Of a stretch of DNA of 64,000 nt, positions 10,867 through 22,212 are shown in pieces. The position numbers and the translations under genes were made by a program. The stretch comes from Amanita rubescens (lineage: Eukaryota; Basidiomycota; Agaricomycetes; Agaricales; Amanitaceae): contig WION01000199.1 in assembly GCA_015039365.1 (NCBI GenBank), positions 1-64,000 of the forward strand, read 5' to 3'. Numbering within the stretch: position 1 is the stretch's first letter; the number at the start of each line of letters is the position of its first letter. The notes under the pieces are model-generated. The model did no database searches. It had not been told where the DNA came from and was given only the letters and a program-made list of their open reading frames with translations.

Positions 10867-12103
10867 ACGTCCTTTCAGGTATGTAATATCGAATTTCCGT
10901 CACAGGGTTAGATGCGAATCTAGCCCTCCTATTGTCTCTATCATCGACAGGTTTGTTGAAAATAGATTCTTTAGGTAATTTTATGTGAGGAAAGTCTTTA
11001 TACCGTCCAGGAAGCCTTCCAGTTTCCTGCCATATTCCCATGTCATTACTATATTCGTCAACAACCCTCTTCACTTCGGTTCCCTCTTGATTTGAAGGAA
11101 ACACTCCAGCCGCTCTGCTTTGGGCTCGAGTTTTAGATACGATATATCCCCAACTTGCAATGTTGGGGGCGCATCTACTCCAGGTAGGTGTTGTTGACTT
11201 TCGCCATCCTTTTTGTTCTGTATTACGTTTTAGTTGGGTCTTATATACGTTAAAAGGTGTATTTACCTTTCCTTTTTTGTATATTTGAGTAATCTCCTCC
11301 GGAAGAGGAATTCTGCCCCTTTCGTCAGATGCGATGCCAAGGAAATGTTGGCGGTACGCATCCGAATCCAAAGCATTAGGGATATTCGTCTTATTTTTCC
11401 ATTGACGATTACCCTTATGCCAGTCGTTTTTGGTGACTGGCCTGAATTGGACATGGGCATTGTTTGGTGGTCCATAGGACCACTCTTCCGGTTTAGTGTT
11501 GTGGATCCAAGGCGATCCACGATCTTTGTTATATTGCCAACCTTCGTTGACGATAACAGGTCGTCCTTGTGGACGAGAGACTGGCCCAACAGTCTTCGCG
11601 GCCTTGGCGTATGAGACTAGATTATCTTTATGAGATAAAGATGCACACCTAGTATTTCTAGAAGACTGACCTGTTGGGCTCCGCATTGATTTAGGAGCCG
11701 TCGGGACTCCTTTATAGTCGAAGACGACTTTTTGTACACAGCGGTGTACATGATGTATCGCATCGGGATGCGAACAGTGGCAGCCCTTTGCTGCATGAGG
11801 CATATATGGGCGCGAGCCCATGGGAACAGGATACTTTTTATAGTACCTATTAAGCCTCACAGCTTGAGGCGCAGAAGTCGGAACAGGAATACGTAATGAA
11901 GGTACCATTTCTGGTACCTGTGCCTTTGCAGGCGGTGGCGAGTTCTTTGGTAAGGCCCTAACGGGGGCCTGGAGGTGCCGGGCGCCAGAGTTCGGCAAAG
12001 CGTTGCCAAAGGTGTTCTGGCGGGGGCTCCCTCGTGAAAAAGTCGGTGTGCCAGGGGCAACACCAGTGCGGGACAACAACGAAAAGGAATTTTCGAACGA
12101 CAT
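10850..12103 (-). CDS. Copia-A extra ORF1, C-terminus altered by solo LTR
   Basis: Same protein as 44463-45719, about 418 residues. It is Pro-, Arg- and Lys-rich, with a Cys/His cluster (GCHCSHPDAIHHVHRC) near one quarter of its length. The frame is open up to the solo LTR inserted at 10867. There the native C-terminal residues (CKKDIP in the other copy) are replaced by a short LTR-encoded tail (LKQRK). I do not recognise a family. It lies between the leader and gag-pol on the sense strand, a position not occupied in ordinary Copia elements. The start chosen is the ATG of MSFENSF; an upstream in-frame ATG at 12166 is possible. Confidence 0.7.
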   Translation of the reverse strand: MSFENSFSLLSRTGVAPGTPTFSRGSPRQNTFGNALPNSGARHLQAPVRALPKNSPPPAKAQVPEMVPSLRIPVPTSAPQAVRLNRYYKKYPVPMGSRPYMPHAAKGCHCSHPDAIHHVHRCVQKVVFDYKGVPTAPKSMRSPTGQSSRNTRCASLSHKDNLVSYAKAAKTVGPVSRPQGRPVIVNEGWQYNKDRGSPWIHNTKPEEWSYGPPNNAHVQFRPVTKNDWHKGNRQWKNKTNIPNALDSDAYRQHFLGIASDERGRIPLPEEITQIYKKGKVNTPFNVYKTQLKRNTEQKGWRKSTTPTWSRCAPNIASWGYIVSKTRAQSRAAGVFPSNQEGTEVKRVVDEYSNDMGIWQETGRLPGRYKDFPHIKLPKESIFNKPVDDRDNRRARFASNPVTEIRYYIPERTLKQRK

Positions 12104-13328
12104 TTTTATATAAAATGAAAAAATGAATTTAAAAATTTTGCTGAAATCAGGAGGTTTAATCATCACATAGTTCTTTGGATAAGATCAAAAGGAAGGAATG
12201 GGCGTTCAGAGCCTTCAGCCCTTACTAATCCCAGAAAACAGATAATTTGTACGCAAATTGGATGTTTCGGCACAAGTTTCGCACATCATTGTTTCTTCTT
12301 GTCATGCATGTTGAATTTGGTACTAATCGTTATGAAAGGTGTTATGTTAACCAAGATCTATGTCACATTGGTATCCACTTCGATGTTTTTAGCATCTAAT
12401 AACGCAGTAATAATATTTGCGTGGGATATGATCCAATGTAGGTAAGAATAGCCAACCTAAGCTTCTGACAATAGATTAAAGACTCGGGGATCGGCCCTTG
12501 TCCCTTCTTAAACGATCAAATGATAACCGTTTAATCTCTGGAATAACCATGACGATAACGACTGCATTCCCAAATGCATGAGATAAGTCCATCACTTAGA
12601 TGGTCTATGGGGTCTCAATCCCCCACTAGACGTGTATGTACAAGTATTAAGAATTAATCTAGACACCGCTGGGTTACAGCTGAGTGTATTCCTAATCTAG
12701 AGAAGTCCCTAAGGGCGCATTCTCGATAGGCAGAGTGTACGGTCCACAATGTGACCTCATCTCACCCCTTATACTAGAATCTATTATTACTTGTACATAT
12801 TAGGTATTTTACAGGATCGAAAATCCTGATGATGGTATAGCATGGTTCAATACGTCCAATCACATCACACTGCCCAAGCGGTAATACAGTGTGGGACGTC
12901 ACCCTTTTATACGGTAGGTAATAACCGGTGAAGTTCACACTTCACAAGTGAGCCAATTTCTATTGACGCAGTAATGGTCCACTGCGAGATTTTTAAGGCG
13001 ATCTAGGCCGGTTTTTAACGTCATCCAAGACTGTCCCTTGTACAGGGATACTCGTAATTTAAACCGCTGAGTAATTAACGGGGTCCCCTTAGCCCTGGGT
13101 CCGGGCGTATACAATCCAGGTAAGCGGATGACTCTGAGTCTATCCCTCACTTCCCAGAAGGGTTAGCCAAGTGCGGTGACTAATCTAACAAGAAAATGAA
13201 AACCACACTGGGCGCCTCGCCCAGTTACCTTTGTTTTACCTTTTCTCTCCGTCAATGACTTGAGAGTGTGCGTCGCTTGGCTTCACAACCAATAGCGCCA
13301 AAGGCGTCTGGTTTTGGGGCCCATAACC
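12104..13328 (-). promoter_or_regulatory. Copia-A minus copy leader with primer-binding site
   Basis: About 1.2 kb of untranslated leader. The primer-binding site (13317-13328 on +) directly abuts the 5' LTR and reads GGTTATGGGCCC on the sense strand. That is complementary to the anticodon loop and stem of initiator tRNA-Met rather than to a tRNA 3' CCA end. The rest has no gene I can support. Confidence 0.75.
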
Positions 13329-14033
13329 TGTTGAAACTAGGGGTAACAAGTCCCTAGCGAGCAGCGCAGTCTAGTACATGGAATGTACTACTTACCGAGT
13401 GTGGTGTGGAGTAGTTAAGAGCTTACTGGAGCTGGGGCTCAACAGTAGACAGTAGAGAGGATAATAGGATGAGGATTGACGCTACTAGAGTACAGTTTAT
13501 ATACTACTAAACTACAAATAAGTACAAAGAGTCTTATTAGTATGAGTCAAAAGTATTTGACTCATAAGGCGTCATTCCACAGCAATGCACAGCTATTGTA
13601 CAGCAATGCATAGCTTTGCGCAGCACTTGACTCATCAATTATATTGACTGACTCATCACATTATCAATCTTCAATGTGATAGGTCGATAACCATAACGTA
13701 TATATGTCTTCTATTCTCATGTCAACATATATTCACATCATCAATAGTTCCACTATTATGATTGGATGATCTTATGAGAATATCGCTAGGATATTCTCAT
13801 GTCAGAATATGTTCTCATCATCAATCATCCACTATTATGATTGGTAGATGAGTATGAGAATATGTCGAATATATTCTCATGTCAATATATTATCTCACAC
13901 TCAATCATCCACAATTATGATTGGTTGAGAGACGAGTAAGTAACTGAGCGTTATTACATTAGTTAGTCTAAACTAATGATATCACTTATATTTACTATAT
14001 ACTATATGTATATCGTATATTATAAGTTCAACA
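13329..14033 (-). repeat. Copia-A minus copy, 5' LTR (705 bp)
   Basis: By eye the same as 3637-4341 over its length, including the promoter repeats and TATATAAAC. Its outer edge is followed by the CTCCT duplication at 14034-14038. Confidence 0.9.
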
Positions 14034-15184
14034 CTCCTGGGTACCTTTAATACTGACCTCCTGGTCAGGTCGGAGAGGTTGGATGGTGATAGAAAGTAGA
14101 AGGGAAGTGGTGGGTGGGTTCTTCTCGTCTCGCTTTCTTCAATCATGCAGGCGGTCAAGGCGGCAGTTGGAATTTTGGCGGAATCAGGCCTCGGAATGGC
14201 AGCTGTTGGGATGCCAGATGGCTCGGAAATGATAAAGACTTCGGCGATGGGGTCGCCGAGGGTTTCCGGGGTGGCAGAAATTGGCGTAGCAGTGGTGGGG
14301 TCATCAGAAGCCTCAGAGGTCTCGGTGGTATCATGCGTTGTAGTGGTGGGAGCGTCGGCGGGTCTGGAGGGTTCAGAGGGTTCGGAGGGGGTGGTATTAG
14401 GGAGCGTGGATTGATTAGGGATCGTGGTGCTAATGTGTATGTGCGTCGGAGTCGTATGTACGTTTTGCAGTTCTTCAGTATTGACAGGCTCGGCGGTATG
14501 CGTTCCGGAGTGGTCTAGAGCTTCCAGGAAGTAGTTGGAGGACACAAATGGCTTCGGAGTGGTCAGCTGTGTGTACCTCAGCAGCCATACATCAATGCGT
14601 TCTTTGAACCATTGTCCGAAGTGGCGGTATTGGAATGCATTCGGTTCGTTGCCGTCCAAAAATTTAATCCGTCCGTCGACTATTTTGATCTTCCCTTGCC
14701 TTGCGTATTCATCCCTGATATGGCACCAGGCCGTCCGATGATTGATATCTCCGCAGAAAATGCATCCGCTAAGGAGATGGGTGGAAGCTGTGCTCGGAGC
14801 GAAGGCAGTGCTCGGAGGGGGAGTAGGGATAGGTGTCGGAGGCGTCGGAAGCGTCGGAGCTTGTGGGGTGGTTGCGGTGAGCAAGGCTATAGCAGACCTT
14901 GAGCTGATAATGAATTGTGCGGCACTATTCATGTCCTTTAGATCATAGCCGTCATCGGGGTGGACGTCCGGGTACTTGATTGTGAGCCGAGTAGTGATAT
15001 CGGGTCGGAGCTCGGGAGGGAATGCGGACATGTACATGATGCTTGCCTCACGGTGTGTCATGCGGTGCTTTCCAATGAGGTACTGAGCTGTTCCGGAAAA
15101 TTCCCTGTGATACTCAGCGAGGGCTGTCTCCGATGCAACATTTTGCGCTGAGAAGCAGCCGGAAACAGCGTGTAGTGCTGCAAT
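14034..15184 (-). pseudogene. Gag of TR-GAG copy 2, 5'-truncated
   Basis: On the - strand it encodes the C-terminal two thirds of a Ty3/Gypsy capsid protein: TIAALHAVS, ALAEYHREFSGTAQYLIGKH, TTRLTIKYPDVHPDDGYD. A CCHC zinc knuckle follows (CIFCGDINHRTAWC, spacing C-x2-C-x4-H-x4-C), then a low-complexity Pro/Thr tail. The gene is cut at 15185, where a duplicated segment of Copia-H begins after the shared triplet AGT. Its 3' end was separated from its LTR by the Copia-A insert. No protease, reverse transcriptase or integrase follows. Confidence 0.8.
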
Positions 15185-15661
15185 AGTCCAAGGCACCACT
15201 CGGGATTTGGCACCGTCGATTCGGTCATATAGCGCTTGATGCTGTCAAACAGCTGTTGAGCCGCTGAAACGATCAGAAGAAGGCCGATGCGGAAGTGCGT
15301 TCGGCCAAAGGGGCTTCGGAGGTCAGTCCTGGGGGTGCCTCGGAGGCAGAGAGGGTGCCGAATGCGAAGGTGAATGAGTGGAAGGTGTCCGAAGCACCGA
15401 GGAACGAAGGGAACGAAAGGAATCGAACTCGGAGCAGTAATGGGGTGATAATTCGCTAAGTACAACTACGTACACAATGGTATATATACTACGGAGGCAC
15501 GAGGTGACCATGTGACAATTCCTGCACCGAGTCCGAGGCCTGTGCATGCGTCCGAACACAAACGATCATCCTCCAGGGTCGAGCATAGGCTCGGAGTGCT
15601 TCGGGGAGCTTCGGAAGGATTCGGAGATCGGTTCCAACGTAGCCGGAATCAGCTCGTTACA
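15185..15661 (-). repeat. Duplicated Copia-H flank (80 bp) plus 397-bp LTR
   Basis: 15185-15264 repeats Copia-H bases 3154-3233, and 15265-15661 repeats the LTR 3234-3630; the offset is constant at 12031 bp. The LTR is followed by CCGC (15662-15665), matching CCGC at 15261-15264 and at 3230-3233. One difference was seen between the LTR copies (CGGCTC versus CAGCTC near the end). The upstream flank has been copied to the far side of the insertion, which simple retrotransposition does not do. Confidence 0.85.
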
Positions 15662-17261
15662 CCGCAAAATGGTAACCGGCATGGAACTATCTTCAAAAGA
15701 CACACACGGATCGACATGCGTGCCCTGCCTAGAAGGGAAACAAACTCGAGACGAAATTCCAAAAGAATCCACCAACACTCACCCTCGGATACTCCACCGC
15801 ATCCATTCGGATCTTTGTGGACCTATGCAAACACAAGCACGTCAGGGCGAATATTATTTCCTCACATTTATTGACGGAAATACTCACTACGTAAAGGTGA
15901 AGCTACTCCGCTCCAAAGACGAGACTTGCAAAGCGCTCAAAGCGCTTATCGAGCGCGCCGAGGTTGAAACCAGGGAACGGGTGAACTGCTTCCATAGCGA
16001 TGGTGGAGGCGAATTTGGATCAAAGGAATTGACTGCATATTTCGAGTCAAAAGGTATCCACCACGAGAAGACGAACTCCTACACACCGCAGGAGAACGGG
16101 ATCGCCGAACGTATGAATCGGACGATGGTTGAAATGGCCCGCACGCTTCTCACGGATGCCGACCTTCCAAATCGTTACTGGAGTTTTGCTGTCAACTACG
16201 CCATATACGTCTTAAACCGGTCACCAACTCGCACCTTAAAAAACACCTTAACTCCGCACGAAGCTTATACCGGCAATAAGCCGTCTGTCGCACATCTCCG
16301 AATCTTCGGCTGCAAGGCCTATGCTCATGTTCCGAAAGAAAAACGTCAGAAACTGGACAAGAAAACGATGGAATGCATTCACCTGGGTTATTCCGAACAC
16401 AAAAAGGCCTATTTACTCGTTCATCGTTCGAGTGGGCACATTGTGGAATCCCGGGACGTCCATTTCGACGAAGGCGAACTTGTAGAGCCTACCAGAGTCA
16501 GGATTGAGACTGAAGTTACCCAAGATGAAGCAGAAACAAGAAACTCACCTGCTGAGGACGTAAATGACTCAGAATCTGATTCAGAGTCATCTGTGGATCT
16601 TGAAGGGCTTCTGGACGTCAAAAGCGACGACGACGACGACGGAGATGACTCAGATTCGTCATCTAACAGCTATGGGACAGCAGGGAGCACTGCTGATGGT
16701 GTTTCACCACCTAAAAACGCTACAACTCGTCCTGGCGGATCCGTAATCGAATTTCGCGCCACGCCGACTTCACCGTCGGATTCAGCGACCTCGAAAACCC
16801 CAGGAACCAGTTCAACTCACCTTAGAAACTCCAATCTACCGCCTGTACAGCCTTATCTACCTCCCACTGCTGAAATTGATGAACCTCGTCGTTCGACAAG
16901 GATCCGAAGAGCGCCGGTGCGCGATGATGATGAAAGATACTTCAAGTCGTCATATGGAAACCGGACCGCCCATCAATTGAGTGGAGGAGCGAGTGTGGCA
17001 GGAGGAGGACGAGGAGATAACGAGGGAGGAGATGTGACGCAAGTCACGCATGTGACCGACGAGAATGCCAGAACGGCCGCCCTGGGCGACCCACTCACCT
17101 TTCACGACGCCATGTCCCGTGAGGATTGTGAGCAATGGAAGAAGGCATGTAATGAAGAGCTTGAAACGCTCAAGAAGTTTGAAGTCTTTGAGGAGGTTCC
17201 ACGACCACACGATCGCAAAATCGTCGGATCTAAGTGGGTCTTTAGGATGAAGATGGGACCT
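15662..17261 (+). pseudogene. Copia-H pol: integrase and start of reverse transcriptase
   Basis: Continues the frame broken at 3233. It holds the CVPCLEGKQ end of the pre-integrase motif, integrase with IHSDLCGPM, FHSDGGGEFGS and ENGIAERMNR (the DDE residues), an acidic linker, the Copia marker RRSTRIRRAPVR, and the beginning of reverse transcriptase (GSKWVFRMKMGP). It ends at GGGACCT (17255-17261), the left target duplication of the KDZ element, and continues at 41882. Confidence 0.9.
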
Positions 17262-17480
17262 CACCATTTTCATTTCATGATCTTAAGACTATGCCTTGAT
17301 TTCATGGCACGTTCATCTTAGACTATCCCCATGGTTTTATTAGTCTAAGCCTACATATGTAATAGTACTACACCTCGCACAATGGTCTTAGCCTATGTTT
17401 TATCGGATACAGCTTGGTCTAAGTCCCCATATATAATCACATTTTGACTCGCACGATAGTCTTAGACTATCCACGTACTA
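17262..17480. repeat. KDZ left terminus and subterminal motifs
   Basis: Begins CACCATTTTCATTTC after GGGACCT. Copies of a near-palindromic motif (GTCTTAGACTA and variants such as GTCTAAG, GTCTTAGCCTA) occur between about 17335 and 17485. The right end carries the same motif. Likely transposase-binding repeats by analogy with other elements that have subterminal repeats. Confidence 0.6.
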
Positions 17481-17779
17481 CAAGGTCTAATCCAGTGCAT
17501 CAGCAATTCCAGGGTTTGCTCTGGAGCTCTCTGGAGTACTCCAGAGCTCGCTGAGGTGCTGAAGTTGCTGTAGCATGGGTCCTGGGTTTTATAGCACTCC
17601 AGAATCAAGTATTGATTCCTGCATCTCTCTGGAGAGCTCTGTAATACATCTAAATTCAACACATTTGCATCAATTGTTGTCGTTAATCCATTCTCACACC
17701 ATAGGATTATAATAAAAGATTATTTTTTATTAATGAACTAGTTACAAATCTAATAACAGTACTGTACTATGAGAAAAGC
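17481..17779. other. No gene seen
   Basis: Sequence rich in CTCCAGAG/CTCTGGAG short palindromes (17515-17645), otherwise unremarkable. Lies between the KDZ left subterminal motifs and the minisatellite. Confidence 0.4.
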
Positions 17780-19060
17780 CGAGAGCCTGGGGATGGCGAT
17801 ACAAGCCTAGGGATGGCGAGACAAGCCTAAGGGGGCTGAGACAAGCCTGGGGATGCTGAGACGAAGCAGGGGGTGCTGAGATGAGCCTGGGGGTGCTGAG
17901 ACGAGCCTGGGGATGCAGAGACAATGAGCCTGGGGATGAGACAAAGCTGGGGATGCTGAGACGAGCCTAGGGATGCAGAGACGAGCCTGGGGATGCAGAG
18001 ACAAGCCTAAGGGTGCTGAGACGAGCCTGGGGATGCTGAGACGAGCCTAAGGGTGCTGAGACGAGCCTGAGGATGCAGAGACGAGCCTAAGGGTGCTGAG
18101 ACGAGCCTGGGGATGCAGAGACGAGCCTAAGGGTGCTGAGACGAGCCTGGGGATGCAGAGACGAGCCTAAGGGTGCTGAGACGAGCCTGAGGATGCAGAG
18201 ACGAGCCTAAGGGTGCTGAGACAAACCTGGGGATGCTGAGGCGAGCCTAAGGGTGCTGAGACGAGAGATGAACCTGGGGGTACTGAGACGAGCCTAGGGA
18301 TGCTGAGATGAAGAAGGGGGTGCTGAGACGAGCCTAAGGGTGCTGAGACGAGCCTAAGGGTGCTGAGACGAGCCTGGGGATGGTGGGGTGAGACTAAGGG
18401 TGCTGAGATGAACCTGGGGGTGCTGAGACGAGCCTAAGGGTGCTGAGACGAACCTGGGGATGCTGAGGAGAGCCTAAGGGTGCTGAGACGAACCTGGGGA
18501 TGCTGAGGCGAGCCTAAGGGTGCTGAGACGAGCCTGGGGATCCTGAGACGAGCCTGGGGATCCAGAGATGAGCCTGGGGATCCAGAGACGAGCCTGGGGA
18601 TCCAGAGATGAGCCTGGGGATGCAGAGACGAGCCTGGGGATGCAGAGACGAGCCTGGGGATGCAGAGACGAAGCAGGGGGTGCTGAGACGAGCCTGGGGA
18701 TGGTGGGGTGAGACCAAGGGTGCTGAGACGAACCTGGGGATGCTGAGACGAACCTGGGGGTACTGAGATGAGCCTAGGGATGCTGAGACGAAGAAGGGGG
18801 TGTTGAGACGAACCTAAGGGTGCTAAGACAAGCCTAAGGGTGCTGAGACGAGCCTGGGGATGCTGAGACGAAGCAGGGGGTGCTGAGACAAGCCTAAGGG
18901 TGCTGAGATGAGCCTGGGGATGCTGAGACGAGCCTGAGGATGGTGGGGTGAGCCTGGGGGTGCTGAGACGAGCCTGGGGATGGTGGGATGAGCCTAGGGA
19001 TGCTGAGATGAGCCTGGGGGTGCTGAGACGAGCCTATGGGTGCTGAGACGAGCCTCAGTG
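17780..19060 (+). repeat. 20-bp minisatellite, about 64 units
   Basis: Direct tandem repeats of a 20-bp unit, GAGACGAGCCTGGGGATGCT, alternating with GAGACGAGCCTAAGGGTGCT and minor variants, all in one orientation. A 20-bp period shifts the reading frame each unit. The - strand open frames seen here (Ser/Pro/His-rich) are products of the repeat, not genes. It lies inside the KDZ element between its left end and the transposase stop. Confidence 0.92.
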
Positions 19061-19760
19061 GGGATGGGGGTTGGACGACTCGACAACTCTGACAACAAGT
19101 CAGAGAAGCTTCCAGACATTCAGCCACTGCTTCAGTGGCATGTTGGCTCCACCCAGTGTGGTACATTTCTGCACCTCTGAAGCAGCACCTTCACACCAAG
19201 CAGGATGAATGATCATGGGAGACATCATGGGAGACGATGAGTTAGAAGTTTGTTTGGCGATGTATTAAGAAGGAAGTTGAACATTGGCCAAATAAATACA
19301 AACAGTGGACTTGGTGGATTATCGAAGCAAACTTCGTCGCACTATGGTTGTGTATGGGAATTGTCACTTGTCTGGTAGCTTAATATTGAGAAATATGAGT
19401 ACCACTTTAGTATATACTTAGTTGATACTTAATATGTAGCAATCCCAGTGGGGGTTAAACTCTGGAGACATGATTGGTGCTCCTGAGTGACCAGGAGGAG
19501 AATGTGGAGGCAGGGAATATTCAGGAGGAGAATGCCAAGGTGGGGAGTATTCATGAGCTCTGGGGAGAACCAGTTGGATATCTGGAGCACTCGGGTCTGC
19601 TCGGGTCAACTCATCAAAAAGCAGTGCACTCCCATCAAAAACTGGGATTGCTGATGTGGTTGTCTTAGACGATTGTGAAACTGTCTTAGATTATCGTAGT
19701 CTGATTGTTATAATATTACTTACGGTGATAGACTGTCCTGGCCTATAAAATGATATAAAT
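19061..19760. other. Noncoding KDZ sequence downstream of the transposase
   Basis: No gene supported. Contains a duplicated 30-bp purine-rich unit (19493-19552, GGAGGAGAATG...AGTATTCA twice) and another cluster of GTCTTAGA motifs at about 19663-19700, matching the subterminal repeats. Confidence 0.5.
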
Positions 19761-21725
19761 CTACTGGCAAAAGTGAGGACAATGAACTTTACCTAAGGAA
19801 TCTGAGTTGCATCCACGCAAAGCACATGCTTTCAAGTAAATATCCTGACAATGACTGTTGAAGGCGTCATACATTGACGCTTGCCTATAAGCGTAAGAAC
19901 GATAACCGCCGGCCACTACTTTCTTTGCTAATGCTTTCCAGGCCTTCGCCATTTCGGAAAAGGAACGTTGTGCACGTTCAAATTCACATTCTAAGATTTC
20001 TTTCTCCTCCCGAGCTCGATCACGAGCCGCGCGGTCCCTGAACCATTTCACACGATCCACTGTTCTCGCATCAGCAACGCATTATGGCAATGATCGTTAT
20101 TCTGCTTACTTTCAATAGCCCATGTCGAATTCTCGCATGACAATGTATTCCCTCCCCGTCCTGTATACCAAAACCAAGGGTCTTCTCTTCTGTTATCGCC
20201 CAGCTTGGCTGGTTTGTTTGTGTTCTTCATATATAGTTCAGTATCTAGTAGAGGCCGGAATATGTCATCATCTTCAGGGATGCCAAGGTTAACAAGGGCC
20301 ACTCGTGCGCGGCGGTATGTGGCTGCGGCAATATCCACATCCTCACGACGGTTTTTCAAAACATTCTGGGCACGAGTGTTCTGATCCTGTCCACGTACTT
20401 CCCTTATCTTAAAACCATAGTGAGCATTCCAGATGCGTAATGCCAACCGAAGGTTGACTAGAGCGTCATAGGCCTGGCCCTTTCGCAGCTTGAGTTTGGC
20501 ATTAATGAGCGCTTGTAAATTGAATGCTTGGCGTATATGTGCATTGAGTGATGAAGGGAGTACAAGAGGTTCTCTCTCAGGCGGTAGAGAATCAATTGTT
20601 GTATGGTCGAGATGAGGGAACTGGGCATAAAAACCGGACTTCCATTCCACTATCTTCTTCTCCAACCTTGCGCGCGCAATAGCGAGAGACTCCGTGTCTT
20701 CATTGAGTGAAGCGATCTTTCGAATTCGATATCTAGAAATTATATCAGAACAACCAGACAACAGAAGAACAACTCAGAGACATACTGTTCACCCTCAAGT
20801 TCGATAGCAATATTAATTAATTGTGCATTCCCCAACACGGTCTTATCTGACGTCTGGTTCGAGAGGCTAGAAATACGCTCGGCTTCCACTAGTGATTGAT
20901 ACGCTTGGAGTCAAGTTGGGGGAGCTGGTTGGTGTGAAAGATTAGGTATACAATATAAAATATATAATATGGCTTACCGTCTTTGAACTGAGCTTCGTAT
21001 ACGCTACAAACTTTTCCATTCACCAATTTTGGGACATCGTCCATGCTCTCCCATTGCGCGATCAGCTTCGGTGGGTGATTTGAAGTGAGTGTTGAAAACG
21101 CCGCATCTCTTGTAACTAGTGTTTCCAGGCACTTCTTATATGACCTAAATAAGGACGTTGCTGAAGTTTCTTAGAGTACGTGATTCAAATAATGAATGGT
21201 ACTTACAAAGTTGACGCATCTTCGACCAGTTCCAAAAACCAAAGAAGTCGTCGAGGCTATCATGGCGGTGCCCTTCGTTCTGTTCCTTTGTGCTTCCTGC
21301 TGTCTGGTTCTGCTCCGCCCAACTACCTTCGATGTTCTCCCCCCAAGTTTCACCTGAAAATTTTAAGTAGTTAAATGCGTAAAGCTGTTGACATGATTCT
21401 ACGTGGTTCTTGATGTGCATCTTTGGGATTGCACCCCTTACGCGTTCTAGAAGTTTTGCTTGATCGGGAAACGAGGAGTCGAAGCGTTTTTGAAGATGTC
21501 TATGATATTGGCACCAAATGTCGTAGCTGATCATAATCCATCTTTGGTCTATTGCCTCCACAAGGGTCCGGGCCAGGGCATAATCTGTATTGGCAAAACT
21601 AGACATAGTGAGACAAGTATGACTGCGATTTATAAAAGAAACTCACGCTTCGCCCTTTGTTAGATCGACCACGCTTTGAGGCATGTAAAAGCCATGCCTT
21701 GCACATTGCACACCAACGACACCGC
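19761..21725 (-). CDS. KDZ transposase, C-terminal part (disrupted gene)
   Basis: Second part of the gene starting at 31666. Exons on the - strand: 21725-21647, 21598-21207, 21160-20978, 20903-20786, 20732-20110 and 20059-19761. It contains the KDZ signature order: CARHGFYMPQSVVDL, ISYDIWCQYHRHLQKRF, AIPKMHIKNHVESCQ, GENIEGSWAEQNQTAGSTKE, HRHDSLDDFFGFWN. The C-terminal region has VKWFRDRAARDRAREEKEIL and GYRSYAYRQASMYD. The YDIWCQY Asp and GEN Glu are presumed catalytic by family knowledge. Joined to the N-terminal part with one CCGC copy, the exons total 2946 nt, exactly 981 codons plus stop. Phase is kept at every junction, so the Gypsy insert is the only visible defect. Confidence 0.88.
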
Positions 21726-22212
21726 TGTAATGAGCTGGTTCCGGCTACGTTGGAACCGAACACCGAAGCGCACCGCATTCCGATTCTCGGCATCACATCA
21801 CGCATCACGGAAGCTTCCGAAGTCAAACCTTCGCGCCAACGACCTTCGGCCACATTCCGACAGGGCCATTCCCGCAACTTGAGCGATATTCGAACGCAAC
21901 GGGGCACCTAGACGCGCACGGACCAACGGACTCGGAGGAAGGCTCGTCGCAGGTAAGCCTCATGTCCTCGTAGTATATATACGGCATTGTCTGTAGTAGT
22001 TGGACATCGAATATACAGCCGGTCTCACTTCCGCTCTCTTTCTCGTTCCCTTGCGTCCGATTTCCGTTCTCCTTCTCGCTCGGTGACTCGGTCACCGTTC
22101 CGTTCCTTCTCCTTCGCTCTCGGCACTCTATCGCACTTAAGCACATCGGTCAGACCTCCGTAGCCCCTTTGGCCGAACACTGTTCCACGTCGGCCTTCTC
22201 TTTATTGTTTCA
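21726..22212 (+). repeat. Gypsy 5' LTR (487 bp)
   Basis: Starts TGTAATGAGCTGG and ends TTTATTGTTTCA. TATA-like GTATATATACGG at about 21971-21982. Compared with the 3' LTR, positions 6 and 11 read T where the 3' LTR has C, both in CpG context; the rest looks identical. Confidence 0.93.

Larger units (their letters stand above)
3637..14033 (-). mobile_element. Copia-A, minus copy: complete Ty1/Copia element
   Basis: Full-length element. It has identical-looking 705-bp LTRs (13329-14033 as 5', 3637-4341 as 3') and the 5-bp target duplication CTCCT (3632-3636 and 14034-14038). A tRNA-iMet anticodon-type primer site (13317-13328) is followed by a long leader, an extra ORF (12103-10850), gag-pol (10302-4357) and a polypurine tract (4342-4350). 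A 349-bp solo LTR interrupts the end of the extra ORF. It inserted at the polypurine/LTR border of a gag-only Gypsy. Probably recent, given matching LTRs and an open gag-pol. Confidence 0.92.
3234..15184 (-). mobile_element. Gag-only Gypsy derivative (TR-GAG copy 2), truncated and carrying Copia-A
   Basis: In - orientation: a 397-bp LTR (3234-3630) followed by internal sequence that is split by a Copia-A insert (3637-14033, target duplication CTCCT). The internal sequence continues to 15184, where the gag gene stops abruptly. It matches the gag-only element at 37997-41023. The 5' half of its gag and its own leader are missing. At 15185 the sequence switches to a second copy of Copia-H flank plus LTR. 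Confidence 0.75.

Noticed and set aside
11234..11614. 126-codon frame antisense to ORF1
   Set aside because: Antisense shadow; no motif, and the sense ORF has the better composition.
14114..14518. Gly-rich frames antisense to the gag linker (also 40545-40141 on -)
   Set aside because: Gly/Ser runs are the reverse complement of the Pro/Thr-rich gag tail.
17780..19060. Possible CRISPR-like array
   Set aside because: Units are contiguous direct repeats without unique spacers, and the genome is eukaryotic.
17742..19166. Several 60-90 codon frames on the - strand rich in Ser, Pro and His
   Set aside because: They are produced by the 20-bp minisatellite, whose period cycles through all frames; no start or splice context.
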